A stretch of 45,921 bases of DNA, taken from contig JAEZDJ010000053.1 in NCBI GenBank assembly GCA_023429565.1, forward strand, positions 1-45,921, given 5' to 3'. The stretch comes from Actinomycetes bacterium (lineage in GTDB: Bacteria; Actinomycetota; Coriobacteriia; Coriobacteriales; Eggerthellaceae). Below the pieces are notes generated by a model that saw nothing but the letters and a program-made list of their open reading frames with translations, was not told where the DNA came from and made no database searches. How positions within the stretch are numbered: position 1 is the first letter of the stretch; each line of letters starts with the position of its first letter. This document shows positions 31,881 to 40,529 of the stretch, piece by piece. A program made the position numbers and the translations under genes.

Positions 31881-33587
31881 ATGGAATTCACGCCCGAAAG
31901 GCAGGACGCCAAGCTGAGGCATCGCGAGCACGAGGACAGTTTGGGGGAAGACATCGTCGACGAATGCCGCGTCCAGCTCATGCTTCGGTTCCGATTCCTG
32001 GACCGTGCCCTGTGGCGCATGGACCTCAGGCCCCTGCGCGTCGGTGCGCGCTATCCGTTGGCCACCGATGCCCGGCAGGTCTTCTATGATCCGCCGCGCG
32101 TCATCGCCCGGTTTCGGGAATCGTTTGAAGAATCGGTGCGCGACTGCCTGCATCTGATCATGCACTGCATATTCCGCCATCCGCACAACCGGGAGCATGA
32201 CAACCGTGAGGCATGGGGCCTCGCCTGCGACATCGTCGTCGAGAGCGCGGCGATGGACCTGTGCGGCGACCGCTTTGCCAGCGCGGATGACCCAGCGCGC
32301 CGCCAGGCCCTGAGCGAGATGCGGATGATTGTGGGCCGCCTGCTTCCAAACAAGGTGTATAGCCTGATAGATCAAATGGTGTCCATGCCGGAAGGTCAGC
32401 GGTGCCATGGCTTGGGCCGCAACGCGCTGAACGAGTGGCGCAATCTGTTCGAGCGCGACGACCATGGGGCATGGCCGGCGAATGCCGGCATGGCGGGCCA
32501 GGAAGACGGACCTGAGCGCGACGCTGACGGGGGATTTTCTGAAGACGACGTGAATCCTGAAGCCTCTTCTGACGGCCTTCGCGTCGAGTCGGCCGGTGAG
32601 GATGAGCCCGAGGAGGCCCAAGCGCAGCGTGACGCCCGCGAGGAAAAAGAGGGAGACGAGGCGGGTTCGGGAGGTGATTCCGACGAAAGCCCGGTTGAGG
32701 AGGGCGGAAATCCTCAGGTTGGATCACCTGACGGAGGGGAGGCCGAAGGGCTTGATCAAAGCGGCATCCTCGATGAAGATGCGGAACGGGAGCGGAGGTG
32801 GGAGGAGGCGGAGTGGAGAGACATAGCGAAGCAGATCGAGATGAATCTCGAGACCTTTTCTCGGGAATGGGGCGAGGAGGCCGGCAGCCTGATGGCAAAC
32901 CTGACCGTGGCCAACCGTTCCCCGCAGCGCTACGAGGACTTTCTGCGCCAGTTCATGACCGTCACGGAGGAGATGCGCCTTGACATGGACCAGTTCGACT
33001 ACGTCTACTACACCTACGGAATGGACCGCTATGGCAACATGCCTCTGATCGAGCCCCTCGAATATCGGGAAACCGAGCGCGTGCGCGACTTCGTCATCGT
33101 CATCGACACCTCGGAATCCGTGAGGGGAGATCTGGTGAAGAGGTTCGTCGAGCATACGTTCGACCTGCTCAAGAGTTCTGAGACGTATGCGAGCGAAGTG
33201 AACATCCACCTTGTCCAATGCGATGCGAAGGTTCAGTCCGACACCGTGATTGGAGACCTCGGGGAGGTTGACCGCCTGATGGAGGGGCTTCGGATCTGCG
33301 GTTTCGGCGGGACGGATTTCAGGCCTGCCTTTGACTATGTTGACACGTTGAGGCGGCGAGGCCAGCTGCCCACTATGAAAGGCCTCATCTATTTCACCGA
33401 CGGCCTGGGACAGTTCCCCGACAAGCCTCCCGACTACGATGTGGCGTTCGTGTTCGTGGACGAGGAGGGCGGGAAACTTCCCCCGGTGCCTCCCTGGGCG
33501 TGTAGGATAGTGATGGACGAGGCTGGAATCAAGCAATGGGGAAGCGGGGCTGGCAACCGGTCTGCCGCCGCCGGAAGGGAAGGGTGA
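31881..33587 (+). CDS. VWA protein with decayed metallopeptidase-like N-terminus (DUF2201-like)
   Basis: This is a 568-residue protein in three parts. The N-terminal domain resembles the DUF2201 metallopeptidase-like domain, which normally has HExxH...H. Here the text is H91-LIM-H95-CIFR-H100, so the catalytic Glu is Leu. A central stretch (about 205-310) is highly acidic and low-complexity. The C-terminal VWA domain has the metal-site residues D409-T-S411-E-S413, T478-D479 in GGTD, and D507 in FTDG, all intact. TAGGAGG overlaps the previous stop, placing the ATG at 31881. VWA proteins of this sort work with MoxR ATPases, encoded three bases downstream, to remodel client proteins. The missing Glu suggests binding rather than cleavage. 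Confidence 0.85.
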   Translation: MEFTPERQDAKLRHREHEDSLGEDIVDECRVQLMLRFRFLDRALWRMDLRPLRVGARYPLATDARQVFYDPPRVIARFRESFEESVRDCLHLIMHCIFRHPHNREHDNREAWGLACDIVVESAAMDLCGDRFASADDPARRQALSEMRMIVGRLLPNKVYSLIDQMVSMPEGQRCHGLGRNALNEWRNLFERDDHGAWPANAGMAGQEDGPERDADGGFSEDDVNPEASSDGLRVESAGEDEPEEAQAQRDAREEKEGDEAGSGGDSDESPVEEGGNPQVGSPDGGEAEGLDQSGILDEDAERERRWEEAEWRDIAKQIEMNLETFSREWGEEAGSLMANLTVANRSPQRYEDFLRQFMTVTEEMRLDMDQFDYVYYTYGMDRYGNMPLIEPLEYRETERVRDFVIVIDTSESVRGDLVKRFVEHTFDLLKSSETYASEVNIHLVQCDAKVQSDTVIGDLGEVDRLMEGLRICGFGGTDFRPAFDYVDTLRRRGQLPTMKGLIYFTDGLGQFPDKPPDYDVAFVFVDEEGGKLPPVPPWACRIVMDEAGIKQWGSGAGNRSAAAGREG

Positions 33588-33590
33588 ACC

Positions 33591-35930
33591 ATGGATATTT
33601 CTTCAGCGAAGCGTCAGGTGAAAGATGCCGTCGAAGCCTATCTGCGAAAGGATGACGCAGGCATGTACGCCATGCCGTCCGTGCACCAGCGTCCCCTGTT
33701 CCTGCTGGGCGCCCCGGGTATTGGCAAGACCGCCATCATGGAGCAGGTTGCGCGAGAGCTTGGAATAGGCATCGTGTCGTATTCGATGACGCATCATACC
33801 CGCCAAAGCGCGTTGGGGCTGCCGCGCATCGAGCGGCATGAATTCGACGGATTCGAGTATGAGGCGTCGGAATACACGATGTCCGAGATTGTGGCCTCAC
33901 TTTACGACCACATGAAGCGCACCGGCATGCGAGACGGCATCCTGTTCCTGGACGAGATCAACTGCGTCTCCGAAACGCTCTATCCCTCGATGCTGCAGTT
34001 TCTGCAATTCAAGACATTCGGCAAGCATAGGATTCCCGAAGGGTGGATTGTCGTGTGTGCCGGCAACCCACCGGAGTATAACCGCTCGGTGCACGAGTTC
34101 GACGTGGTCACGCTCGACCGGATGCGGGAGCTTGACGTCGAGCCCGATTATCCGGCATGGAAGAAATACGCCTCGGAAAAGGGACTGCACCCTGCCGTCG
34201 TCACGTTTCTTGAAACGAAGAACGACTGCTTCTACCAGGTCCGGTCCAAGCCCGGCGGAGGCAAGGCGTTCGTGACCGCCCGCGGATGGGAGGACCTGGC
34301 CTGGATCATCGGACTGCATGAAGACATGGGAAAGCCGGTTGACCGGGATTTGATGGCTCAGTACATCCGCGACGACGAGATTGCCGACCAGTTCTCCCTC
34401 TACTATGCGCTCTTCGAGAAGTATCGATCCGACTATCAGGTCGATGCGATTGTGGCAGGGGAGGCGGGCGATGCCATCAAGGATCGTGCCCGGGCGGCGG
34501 GGTTCGATGAAAGGATTGCGCTGATTGGGCTGATCCTCGACGTCGTCGCCCGCCAGTGCGCGCGGGTCCTTGACCGCGAAGGCGTCATTCTGGAGGTGCG
34601 CGACATGCTGCGTGACGTCAAGGCGGAGCTTCTGGAGGGTGCCGCAGCCGATGTGGCCATACTGCCCCGGGTGACCGAGCGGGAGAAGGCTTTGGACCGC
34701 AAAGTCGGGTCGGGCGTGGTGTCCGATTCCTTCATTCGAAGGGAGCGGCTGGTCATAAAGCTGATGAGAAGCTTTATGGCCCGTTGCGCCCAGGAAAGGA
34801 CGGAAGGGGGACCGGAAGCTTTTCGCACGATCGAGGGAGAATACCAGGCCGAGGTCGACAAGATCAAGCCGGCGGCCGCGGAGGCGAGTGCCGGCATGGA
34901 CCATGCCTTCGACTTTGTCGAGGAGTGCTTTGGCACGCGGGAGATGCTCGTGTTCATGGCAGAGCTGACCACCCGTCAAACGACCGCGCAGTTTATCGCG
35001 CATTACGGGAACGTCTCGTACTATGCCCGTAACCAGGAGCTGCAGGCTGATTCCTCTCGCAGGGGACTGAACGAGCGCGCCGACCTGTTGCGGGAAATGG
35101 ACGAGAGCATCGAGCATGCCGGACTCCGCCCTGCCGCTCCGGCATCTGCCTCGCGTCGGGATGCAGGGCAGGTCTCGTTGGGGAGTCAGGAGACGGGGCC
35201 GGACGGTCGGCTTCCGGCTCCCTCTGCTGAAATCCTGAAGGCCTATTATGGCGGCAAGCAGTTCGAGTATGGTTTCACCAGCGTGTGCAAGATGCTGCTT
35301 CCTGCGTCGCTGCTTCGGGGCAAGAACGTTCTGGACGTGGCGTGCCGCAGAGGCAGGGGCGTCTACAAGCTCAGCGCGATGGTCGGTGACGGGGGCGGCG
35401 TCATCGGCATTGACTGGAATGCATCCTTCATCGACGAGGCGAAGGATGGAATGGAGCGCGCGTGGCGCAAGAACAACCTGGTCCGCAACAACATGGAGTT
35501 TCGGGTCGCCTACCCCGAAGACCTCATAGCTGCCGGCATCGGGTCGAGCACGATGGATGCCGTCTACGTGAACAACGTGATGACGCTTCTGTACAGCCAG
35601 GCCGAAGCTATCAAGGAATTTGCGCGGGTGCTCAAGCCCGGCGGCCTGCTTATCATGGAGACCGTCTTTGCCGATCGGGCGCGTGATGACGAGGTGGTTG
35701 CACGAGCCCGTGCCGCGGGCAACAGCGTACAGGCTGCGCGCACGCGTGAGGAGAACCTCGCCTGGCTTGCGGCGGCCGGCTTCGGGGAACCAACGATGGA
35801 GGAAGACTATGAGGTCGAGGTCCAGCGCGGGGACACGGCCGACCGATTGGTCGAGGTGGTCGACGGCGATGGAGAGGTGAGGTACCGGGCGGTCTCGATG
35901 AGGGCACGGAAAGAGAGCGGCACTGTTTGA
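33591..35930 (+). CDS. MoxR-type AAA ATPase fused to a methyltransferase domain
   Basis: This 779-residue fusion has an N-terminal MoxR-like AAA module with Walker A GAPGIGKT at 40-47, Walker B LFLDE at 118-122, and sensor text CAGNPPEYN. A helical middle (about 280-510) follows, then a low-complexity linker (PAAPASASRRDAGQ), and a C-terminal Rossmann methyltransferase domain (about 545-779) with AYYGGKQFEYGF, the motif I region, GGVIGIDWNASFIDEA and EFARVLKPGGLLIMET. The last resembles ArsM-type or type 11 methyltransferases. Motif I reads LDVACRRGRG at 581-590, lacking two of the usual glycines, so SAM binding may be weakened. It begins three bases after the VWA gene. The MoxR-VWA pair is known; the methyltransferase fusion is unusual to my knowledge. 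The frame is continuous with no sign of a sequencing join. Confidence 0.87.
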   Translation: MDISSAKRQVKDAVEAYLRKDDAGMYAMPSVHQRPLFLLGAPGIGKTAIMEQVARELGIGIVSYSMTHHTRQSALGLPRIERHEFDGFEYEASEYTMSEIVASLYDHMKRTGMRDGILFLDEINCVSETLYPSMLQFLQFKTFGKHRIPEGWIVVCAGNPPEYNRSVHEFDVVTLDRMRELDVEPDYPAWKKYASEKGLHPAVVTFLETKNDCFYQVRSKPGGGKAFVTARGWEDLAWIIGLHEDMGKPVDRDLMAQYIRDDEIADQFSLYYALFEKYRSDYQVDAIVAGEAGDAIKDRARAAGFDERIALIGLILDVVARQCARVLDREGVILEVRDMLRDVKAELLEGAAADVAILPRVTEREKALDRKVGSGVVSDSFIRRERLVIKLMRSFMARCAQERTEGGPEAFRTIEGEYQAEVDKIKPAAAEASAGMDHAFDFVEECFGTREMLVFMAELTTRQTTAQFIAHYGNVSYYARNQELQADSSRRGLNERADLLREMDESIEHAGLRPAAPASASRRDAGQVSLGSQETGPDGRLPAPSAEILKAYYGGKQFEYGFTSVCKMLLPASLLRGKNVLDVACRRGRGVYKLSAMVGDGGGVIGIDWNASFIDEAKDGMERAWRKNNLVRNNMEFRVAYPEDLIAAGIGSSTMDAVYVNNVMTLLYSQAEAIKEFARVLKPGGLLIMETVFADRARDDEVVARARAAGNSVQAARTREENLAWLAAAGFGEPTMEEDYEVEVQRGDTADRLVEVVDGDGEVRYRAVSMRARKESGTV

Positions 35931-36219
35931 ACCGTGCCGCGATCAGGCCTTCGCGAGGTGTTTTGACGGGTGCCGGTCTTGGTTCTGGGTTGATTGTGGG
36001 TTTAGGGATGCGCTGATTAACTCGGCACGCCGTCCAGCTGGCCTGTTCCCGCTGGATCTGGCTCGGAAATCCTCGACGTGCCGCCAGCACGCCTGCGGTT
36101 TCTTCGCTCGTCCCGCAAGAAATGGGCTCGCCCGGCCGACGACCTCGCTTTAATCGGCACATCCCGAGCGTTCCTGATGGGCGGTCAGACTTCGGCGAGG
36201 ATGCAGAACGACGTCCCTC
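35931..36219. other. Gap between convergent genes, no gene recognised
   Basis: These 289 bases separate the ATPase-methyltransferase fusion from the convergent radical SAM gene. Two similar short stretches, TTAACTCGGCAC (around 36017) and TTTAATCGGCAC (around 36150), may be remnants of a repeat. No clear terminator with a T-run is seen. Confidence 0.4.
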
Positions 36220-37536
36220 TCATGCTGGCTGGAGCGCTACGTCGATGAGGTAGCTTCCTTCTTCGTCCGTCTCATGCACCAGGAAGCACAGCAGGGGCTG
36301 TAGGGCTTCGTCGCCCCTGTTGCCGCCTTCGTTCCCGCTGCCGTCCCCGGCCGCGATCGCCGTTTTGCGGATTGCCTCGACGAACCGAGGCGGGAAGGCG
36401 AGCGACTGTTCGTCGGCGTCTTCGACGAAGTCCTCGCAGCCTGCTGCCTCAAGCGCCAAACGTGCCGCTTGCCTGTCGGGTCCGAAGACCTTTGCCGTCT
36501 TCAGGAAAAAATCGTCCTCGTCAAACTCGATGCAGGGATGCGCGTGCGCCGCAGGTTCGTTCTTCTGGCGAATCTCGCTCCGGTGCTTGTTCTCGAGCGA
36601 GCAATAGTGCAAGCCAAACGCCATTCCCTGATCCTGCGCCCACAGCATCAGCTCCAGGGCGAGTTCCTCGCTGCCCGCAACGGCCAGACCGCCGGAATAG
36701 CCGTAATCGTACATGACGTCGAACGGGGGATTCTTCAGCGTGAAGCCGCGTTGGGCGAACTCGTCCCAGTTGCAGAAGGGGAAGCAGAACTCCAGCAGGT
36801 TGATGCCGTCGATCCCGATGTCCTCGAAGCGACGGAACAGCTGCCGCATGTGCTGGCCGGCGCCAGGGATCACCGGCATCTCAACCATGACCGAAGGGAT
36901 GAAGCGCTTCGCCAGACGCAGGGCGCAAAGCACGTCCTCCTGCTGATCGGGCAAATCGTCGTCCTTCACGCTGAAGCGGATCTCGTCCAGCCCCGCGTCG
37001 CGCAACCGCGCGGCGCTTTCTTCGGTCAGCAAATCGCCCGAAGTATACAGGCGCTTGTGGGCGTGGGGCCACAGCTCGTTCACGCGATTCAGCAAACGCA
37101 GGGCGTTATCGAGGTCAAGCAGCGGTTCTCCGCCGGTGATTCCCACGCAGGCAAGGGAGTCGTTCTGGGCCGCCGAACGAGATAGCTCGTCTTCCCAGGG
37201 ACATCCCTCGCGGAAGAACCGCTGGTAGTCTGGCTGATTGTGGTTGAAGCAGAAGTAGCAGTCGCGATGGCAGGCGAATGTCGTGGAAAACGTTTCGGAT
37301 CCCTGATTGCCCGTGCATTCCACACAGGCGGGGGAGAGGTGTCCCTGCGCGAGGCTCGCGCCCGCATTGCGCATCGTGACGCCGCGCGCTGCGAGCGCCT
37401 TGCGCAGCTCGGCACGCCGGGCCGAACCGGCTCCTGGTTCGGCGAACCTCAGTCCCTTCGCCTCGAGCGCCTCGACGTAGCGCCTTTCAACTGCAGCGTA
37501 TTCGGCGAGCGCCGCATCCAATTCCCTGTTTTTCAT
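36220..37536 (-). CDS. Radical SAM protein
   Basis: This is a 438-residue enzyme. The cluster motif C89-HRD-C93-YF-C96 (CX3CX2C) and the SAM-binding ITGGEPLLD identify a radical SAM barrel. It is preceded by a helical N-terminus and extra cysteines (CVECTGNQGSETF) that could bind another cluster or zinc. The C-terminal third holds HYCSLENKHRSEIRQKN and a final beta-rich part. The gene is longer than activating enzymes and lacks a full SPASM motif set that I can verify, so the substrate is open. The ATG has GGAG seven bases upstream. On the same strand, 136 bases upstream, is an unknown gene ending in cysteines, a possible partner. It is convergent with the MoxR operon. Confidence 0.88.
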   Translation of the reverse strand: MKNRELDAALAEYAAVERRYVEALEAKGLRFAEPGAGSARRAELRKALAARGVTMRNAGASLAQGHLSPACVECTGNQGSETFSTTFACHRDCYFCFNHNQPDYQRFFREGCPWEDELSRSAAQNDSLACVGITGGEPLLDLDNALRLLNRVNELWPHAHKRLYTSGDLLTEESAARLRDAGLDEIRFSVKDDDLPDQQEDVLCALRLAKRFIPSVMVEMPVIPGAGQHMRQLFRRFEDIGIDGINLLEFCFPFCNWDEFAQRGFTLKNPPFDVMYDYGYSGGLAVAGSEELALELMLWAQDQGMAFGLHYCSLENKHRSEIRQKNEPAAHAHPCIEFDEDDFFLKTAKVFGPDRQAARLALEAAGCEDFVEDADEQSLAFPPRFVEAIRKTAIAAGDGSGNEGGNRGDEALQPLLCFLVHETDEEGSYLIDVALQPA

Positions 37537-37672
37537 CCACGTGCTCCATCCCCGGACCGTTCCCCTCTGGCCTTGCCGCGCACGCGTTATCCAAAAGAAA
37601 GCCGTTTCTGCCGGGCGGATGCCTGTTCGACGGGATTCCGGCTGGAGCCCGCCTGTCTGACAGCGAGGCGAC

Positions 37673-38131
37673 TCAGTCGTACAGTCCCCGGTCGAACGCG
37701 GCGTCTTTCATGCCGCAGCCGCTTTGGTAGCAGGTGGGCCGAAAGTCAAGAACCCGCTTGGCTATCTCAGGTTGGGTGCGCAACTTGACGAGCATATTGT
37801 ACACTGCCGCACCGTCGATGGACACGATGCGGTCGTTCCGGGACTTCATGGAAAAATAGACATCCGCTGCCGTGTATCCCTCGACGCTGAGGGGATTTTC
37901 GATTGAGTCGAAGAACCGTGGCTCCGGGAGGTCCAGATACGCGCAGAACTCGCGATAGATATCATCGTTTTCGGCAGCAAAGAGCGTCTTTGCGTAGTTG
38001 GGTCGATGCGTGAGGCAGGAGGTCTCTTCCGTGAGGTCGGCGTCCAGTTCGGCGAAATATTCGAGGGCGGCCTGCCCTCGTTGGGCCGTTCCGGCGGAAA
38101 TCATGCGCTGCTCCCGTTCGTATGCTCCCAT
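37673..38131 (-). CDS. Hypothetical protein upstream of the radical SAM gene
   Basis: This 152-residue protein has no recognised family. It is mixed helical (EREQRMISAGTAQRGQAALE, then ENDDIYREFCAYLDLPEPRF) with a C-terminal end rich in Cys, Gly and Asp (TCYQSGCGMKDAAF). There is no signal peptide or membrane segment. GAGG lies nine bases before the ATG (complement of 38129-38131). The neighbour downstream on the same strand is a radical SAM enzyme, and the Cys-Gly tail raises the possibility of a modified substrate, though the size and folded look favour an ordinary accessory protein. Confidence 0.65.
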   Translation of the reverse strand: MGAYEREQRMISAGTAQRGQAALEYFAELDADLTEETSCLTHRPNYAKTLFAAENDDIYREFCAYLDLPEPRFFDSIENPLSVEGYTAADVYFSMKSRNDRIVSIDGAAVYNMLVKLRTQPEIAKRVLDFRPTCYQSGCGMKDAAFDRGLYD

Positions 38132-38314
38132 GGTTGGTGCCTCACTTCCTTCGGAGTGAACTGCCAGCTAGGCATATCATAGGTTGCACGCAGGGGTTGT
38201 CAAGCGCGGGAGCAGTGTGGCGACTGTGGGCACGGATGTTGTTGGCAGATTGCCGAGCATGTCGTCTGTGCCGCTCGTAGGTTGTTAAGCGTACCCGCGC
38301 ACATGCTGTCCGCG

Positions 38315-38600
38315 GGCTGCAGGGTGCGGGAGCGTTGAGCACGCAGGCGTCAAGTGGGGAAACATTGCGGGTTGCGGGAGCGTCGGGTGAAGGCACATTG
38401 TGGGGTGATGGAGCGTTGGTGTGCACGCATCGGGCGCGGGGCGTCGGGCGCGCAGGGGCCGAGCGCGGGGCGTTGAGTCCGTAGGCATCGGGTGTGCATG
38501 CGTCGAGTGAGGAGACATTGCAGGGTGCGAGAGCGTCGAGTGAAGGCACATTGCGGGGTGAGGGAGCATTGCGGGCTGCGGGAGGGTCGGGTGCGCAGGC
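38315..38600. repeat. Degenerate 33-base tandem repeat
   Basis: Full 33-base units begin at 38349, 38382, 38502 and 38535, each starting GTCRRGTG and ending in a GGAGC or GAGC. A common inner part is GGCACATTGCGGGGTG. Shorter, diverged units of 28-30 bases fill 38415-38501. The period is a multiple of three, which is why all frames look repetitive. Confidence 0.7.
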
Positions 38601-38696
38601 TTCGAGCTCGTAAGCTGTCGTCGCGGGATCGCGAATGCTGTCTGCGGGTTTTCAATGAGTGGGCGTGGACTGCTTCGGGTCATTTTCTCTGTGCGA

Positions 38697-38835
38697 TGCC
38701 GCGAGCCCGAGAAATGGCAAGAAATGAAAGCCCTTGGCCTTGCCGGCTTTCTGACAGCCAAACGAAATGCCAGCTCAAGGGCTTGGGGCAAGTGTCTGGG
38801 AGTTTCGGGCCTTGCCATTTCTCGGGCTCGCGGCA
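38697..38835. repeat. 25-base perfect inverted repeat with a nested stem
   Basis: The arms at 38697-38721 and 38811-38835 are perfectly complementary (the inner side includes GAGAAATGGCAAG and CTTGCCATTTCTC). They are separated by 89 bases that contain a second pair, AAGCCCTTG (38728-38736) with CAAGGGCTT (38776-38784). The right arm is followed by CTTTT. A structured RNA with a terminator, or a small non-autonomous mobile element, are the options. Confidence 0.7.
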
Positions 38836-39504
38836 CTTTTACCCCGTTTCTTTCCCGCAGGGTGCGCCCCGCCTTTCCCCGGGCCGCATGCACATCATCG
38901 AACGACCCACCGTTGGCCAACTGCTGCCCGCCGAAGTCAATCGGCTGATCCATCGACGGGACAACTGGAGTCAGCGACCGACTCGCAGATGCCCATCGGC
39001 GTCCAGCAACCAATCCCGCGATGCCCAACAACCAATCCGGCGACCGACCCGCCGCCTTCCATCGGCTGTCCCGTAATTGATCTTCTGCCCGCAACGGCGC
39101 ACCTGCCGATGGCCCCCTTGCCCGCCATCGGCGCACCAACTGCCGAGTCTTTGTGGGCCGACGGTGGGCCACTTGTTGGCCTCATTTCGGACTGGCGCGG
39201 CCCGTGTGGCGGGCAGGGTGCCGAAATGGGTTGAAAACCCGTTGTTTTGCCTGACTGATTGCGTGCGGAGCAGGGAATTGATGGCGGCTGTGTTAAAATG
39301 TCACTACGTTTTGACGCAGGGGTGCCATGCTGGATGGCATGCGTGAACGGCGGGTGGTTCTCGTAAGTTTCAGGGGGAGAGGCCACACGTCTAATCCAGG
39401 TGCTCCCTGTCATTGACGGTGCTGTTGGACGATGGGCGGACCACCTTGCCTGCGGCTCGACGAGCTTCGGGCGTGGTGCGTCGACTTGGGAGGAGATTGG
39501 GACG

Positions 39505-40023
39505 ATGCAACTTGGCTCCACGGTAACTCTTATCTACACGGGCAAGCTCGACGATGGCACGGTGTTTGGCTATGCCACGAAAGAGGAGCCCATGAAATTC
39601 CAGACAGGCATGGACATGGCCATCGACGGGTTCGAAAAGGCCATTCTCGAGATGGACGAAGCGGGCCAGAAGAAGACGTTTGTCGTCAACGAGTACGACG
39701 CCTACGGCGAATACCTCGACGACCACATCACGAAGATCCCGATCGAGCAGATTCCGGTGGACAACATCGAGGTGGGGAAGCGGGTTTGGCTTTCGAGCAG
39801 CGAAGACGGCGCCCCGATGCCGGCAACCGTCCTTCAGGTGGAGGGCGGGGTTGCCACGTTCGACCTCAACCATCCCCTCGCCGGCAAGAACCTCACGTTT
39901 GAGGTGGAACTGATCGAGATCGAAGACGCTCCTGAGAACTTCGTCTCTGCTGCCGAGAAGGCAGACCACATCAAGGAGCAGTCGAAGTTGCTGGGAGGCG
40001 ACCAGGGCGAGGACTTCCGCTGA
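39505..40023 (+). CDS. slyD: FKBP-type peptidyl-prolyl isomerase, SlyD-like
   Basis: This is a 172-residue prolyl isomerase and chaperone. The FKBP core has TVTLIYTGKLDDGTVF and GFEKAILEMDEAGQK, the inserted chaperone flap follows in the middle, and the end NHPLAGKNLTFEVELIEI is the SlyD signature. The metal-binding His/Cys tail of E. coli SlyD is absent; the tail here is short and acidic. The ATG at 39505 has GGAGGAG nine bases upstream, so the longer open frame reaching back to 39400 is not used. It follows the repeat-rich region and precedes a cysteine-rich small gene. A role in folding or nickel handling is possible; only the former is supported by sequence. Confidence 0.92.
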   Translation: MQLGSTVTLIYTGKLDDGTVFGYATKEEPMKFQTGMDMAIDGFEKAILEMDEAGQKKTFVVNEYDAYGEYLDDHITKIPIEQIPVDNIEVGKRVWLSSSEDGAPMPATVLQVEGGVATFDLNHPLAGKNLTFEVELIEIEDAPENFVSAAEKADHIKEQSKLLGGDQGEDFR

Positions 40024-40212
40024 TGTCCTCAATCCCGACATTCTGTCGAGGCGTTGCTGAGCAACGTGCGTTGGAGATGGGTGACGGGGCATGGTCGGTT
40101 GGGAATGCGATGCGGGATGTTCGGTTCCCCCTCGTTGCCGTGCGTCAGAAAAAACTGGCGGCGGCGTCCGGGGTCCGCTGCGGGGCAGCGGACTTGAAGG
40201 AAGTGATAAAGC

Positions 40213-40512
40213 GTGTGCTGGTCATGTAATCCCATATGCGGTGGCTGCAGGCCACCGCGCAAGCGTCCGGTGAAGTGCCCGGAATGTGGCGCGTTCAATG
40301 CGGTTGACCTCGAACATTTCACTGAACCGAATCCCTGCTCGAAGTGTGGGTTCGACTTGACGGACCTCGCCATTCCCGAGCCGGTGGTGTGCACGATTTG
40401 TGGCGAGGTATGCTACAACTCCTGCCGCAAAGGGCGAACCGAACAGCCGGGAAGCGAAATGCGTCCCTGCCACGTGCGCGTGAGCGAGCCCTTTCCGTCC
40501 CGCAAGGGCTGA
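40213..40512 (+). CDS. Small cysteine-rich multi-zinc-knuckle protein
   Basis: This is a 99-residue protein with thirteen cysteines arranged in pairs: CWSC and CGGC near the N-terminus, then CPEC, CSKC, CTIC and CYNSC. That would make two to three zinc ribbons. The spacing CPEC-x16-CSKC resembles a zinc-ribbon domain found in rubredoxin-like regulators. The start is GTG at 40213 with AAGGAAG about ten bases upstream. There is no signal peptide. The regular knuckles and proper ribosome site favour a real gene over chance, but I know no function. It is convergent with the serine dehydratase gene. Confidence 0.6.
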   Translation: MCWSCNPICGGCRPPRKRPVKCPECGAFNAVDLEHFTEPNPCSKCGFDLTDLAIPEPVVCTICGEVCYNSCRKGRTEQPGSEMRPCHVRVSEPFPSRKG

Positions 40513-40529
40513 CGGATCGCGTCGCATTT

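Larger units (their letters stand above)
38132..39504. other. 1.4-kb repeat-rich region without a convincing gene
   Basis: All frames here give low-complexity Arg, Pro, Ser or His-rich text without ribosome sites, so none is accepted. The region holds a degenerate 33-base tandem repeat, a long inverted repeat, and further small inverted repeats: CATTTCGG at 39183-39190 with CCGAAATG at 39221-39228, and a small GGGTT...AACCC hairpin followed by GTTGTTTT near 39228-39248 that could terminate transcription. Confidence 0.6.

Noticed and set aside
30638..32020. 460-codon minus-strand frame opposite the LRR gene
   Set aside because: It is a mirror of repeat codons, with no ribosome site or motif.
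38315..38600. CRISPR array
   Set aside because: Units are contiguous and diverged, without unique spacers between identical repeats, and no cas gene is near.
38285..39234. Several overlapping frames in the repeat-rich gap
   Set aside because: All three frames are equally repetitive because the DNA repeat is 33 bases long; none has a ribosome site or a recognisable fold.
40023..40229. 68-codon frame starting at the slyD stop
   Set aside because: Its composition is featureless, it has no ribosome site separate from slyD coding sequence, and it overlaps the better-supported cysteine-rich gene start.
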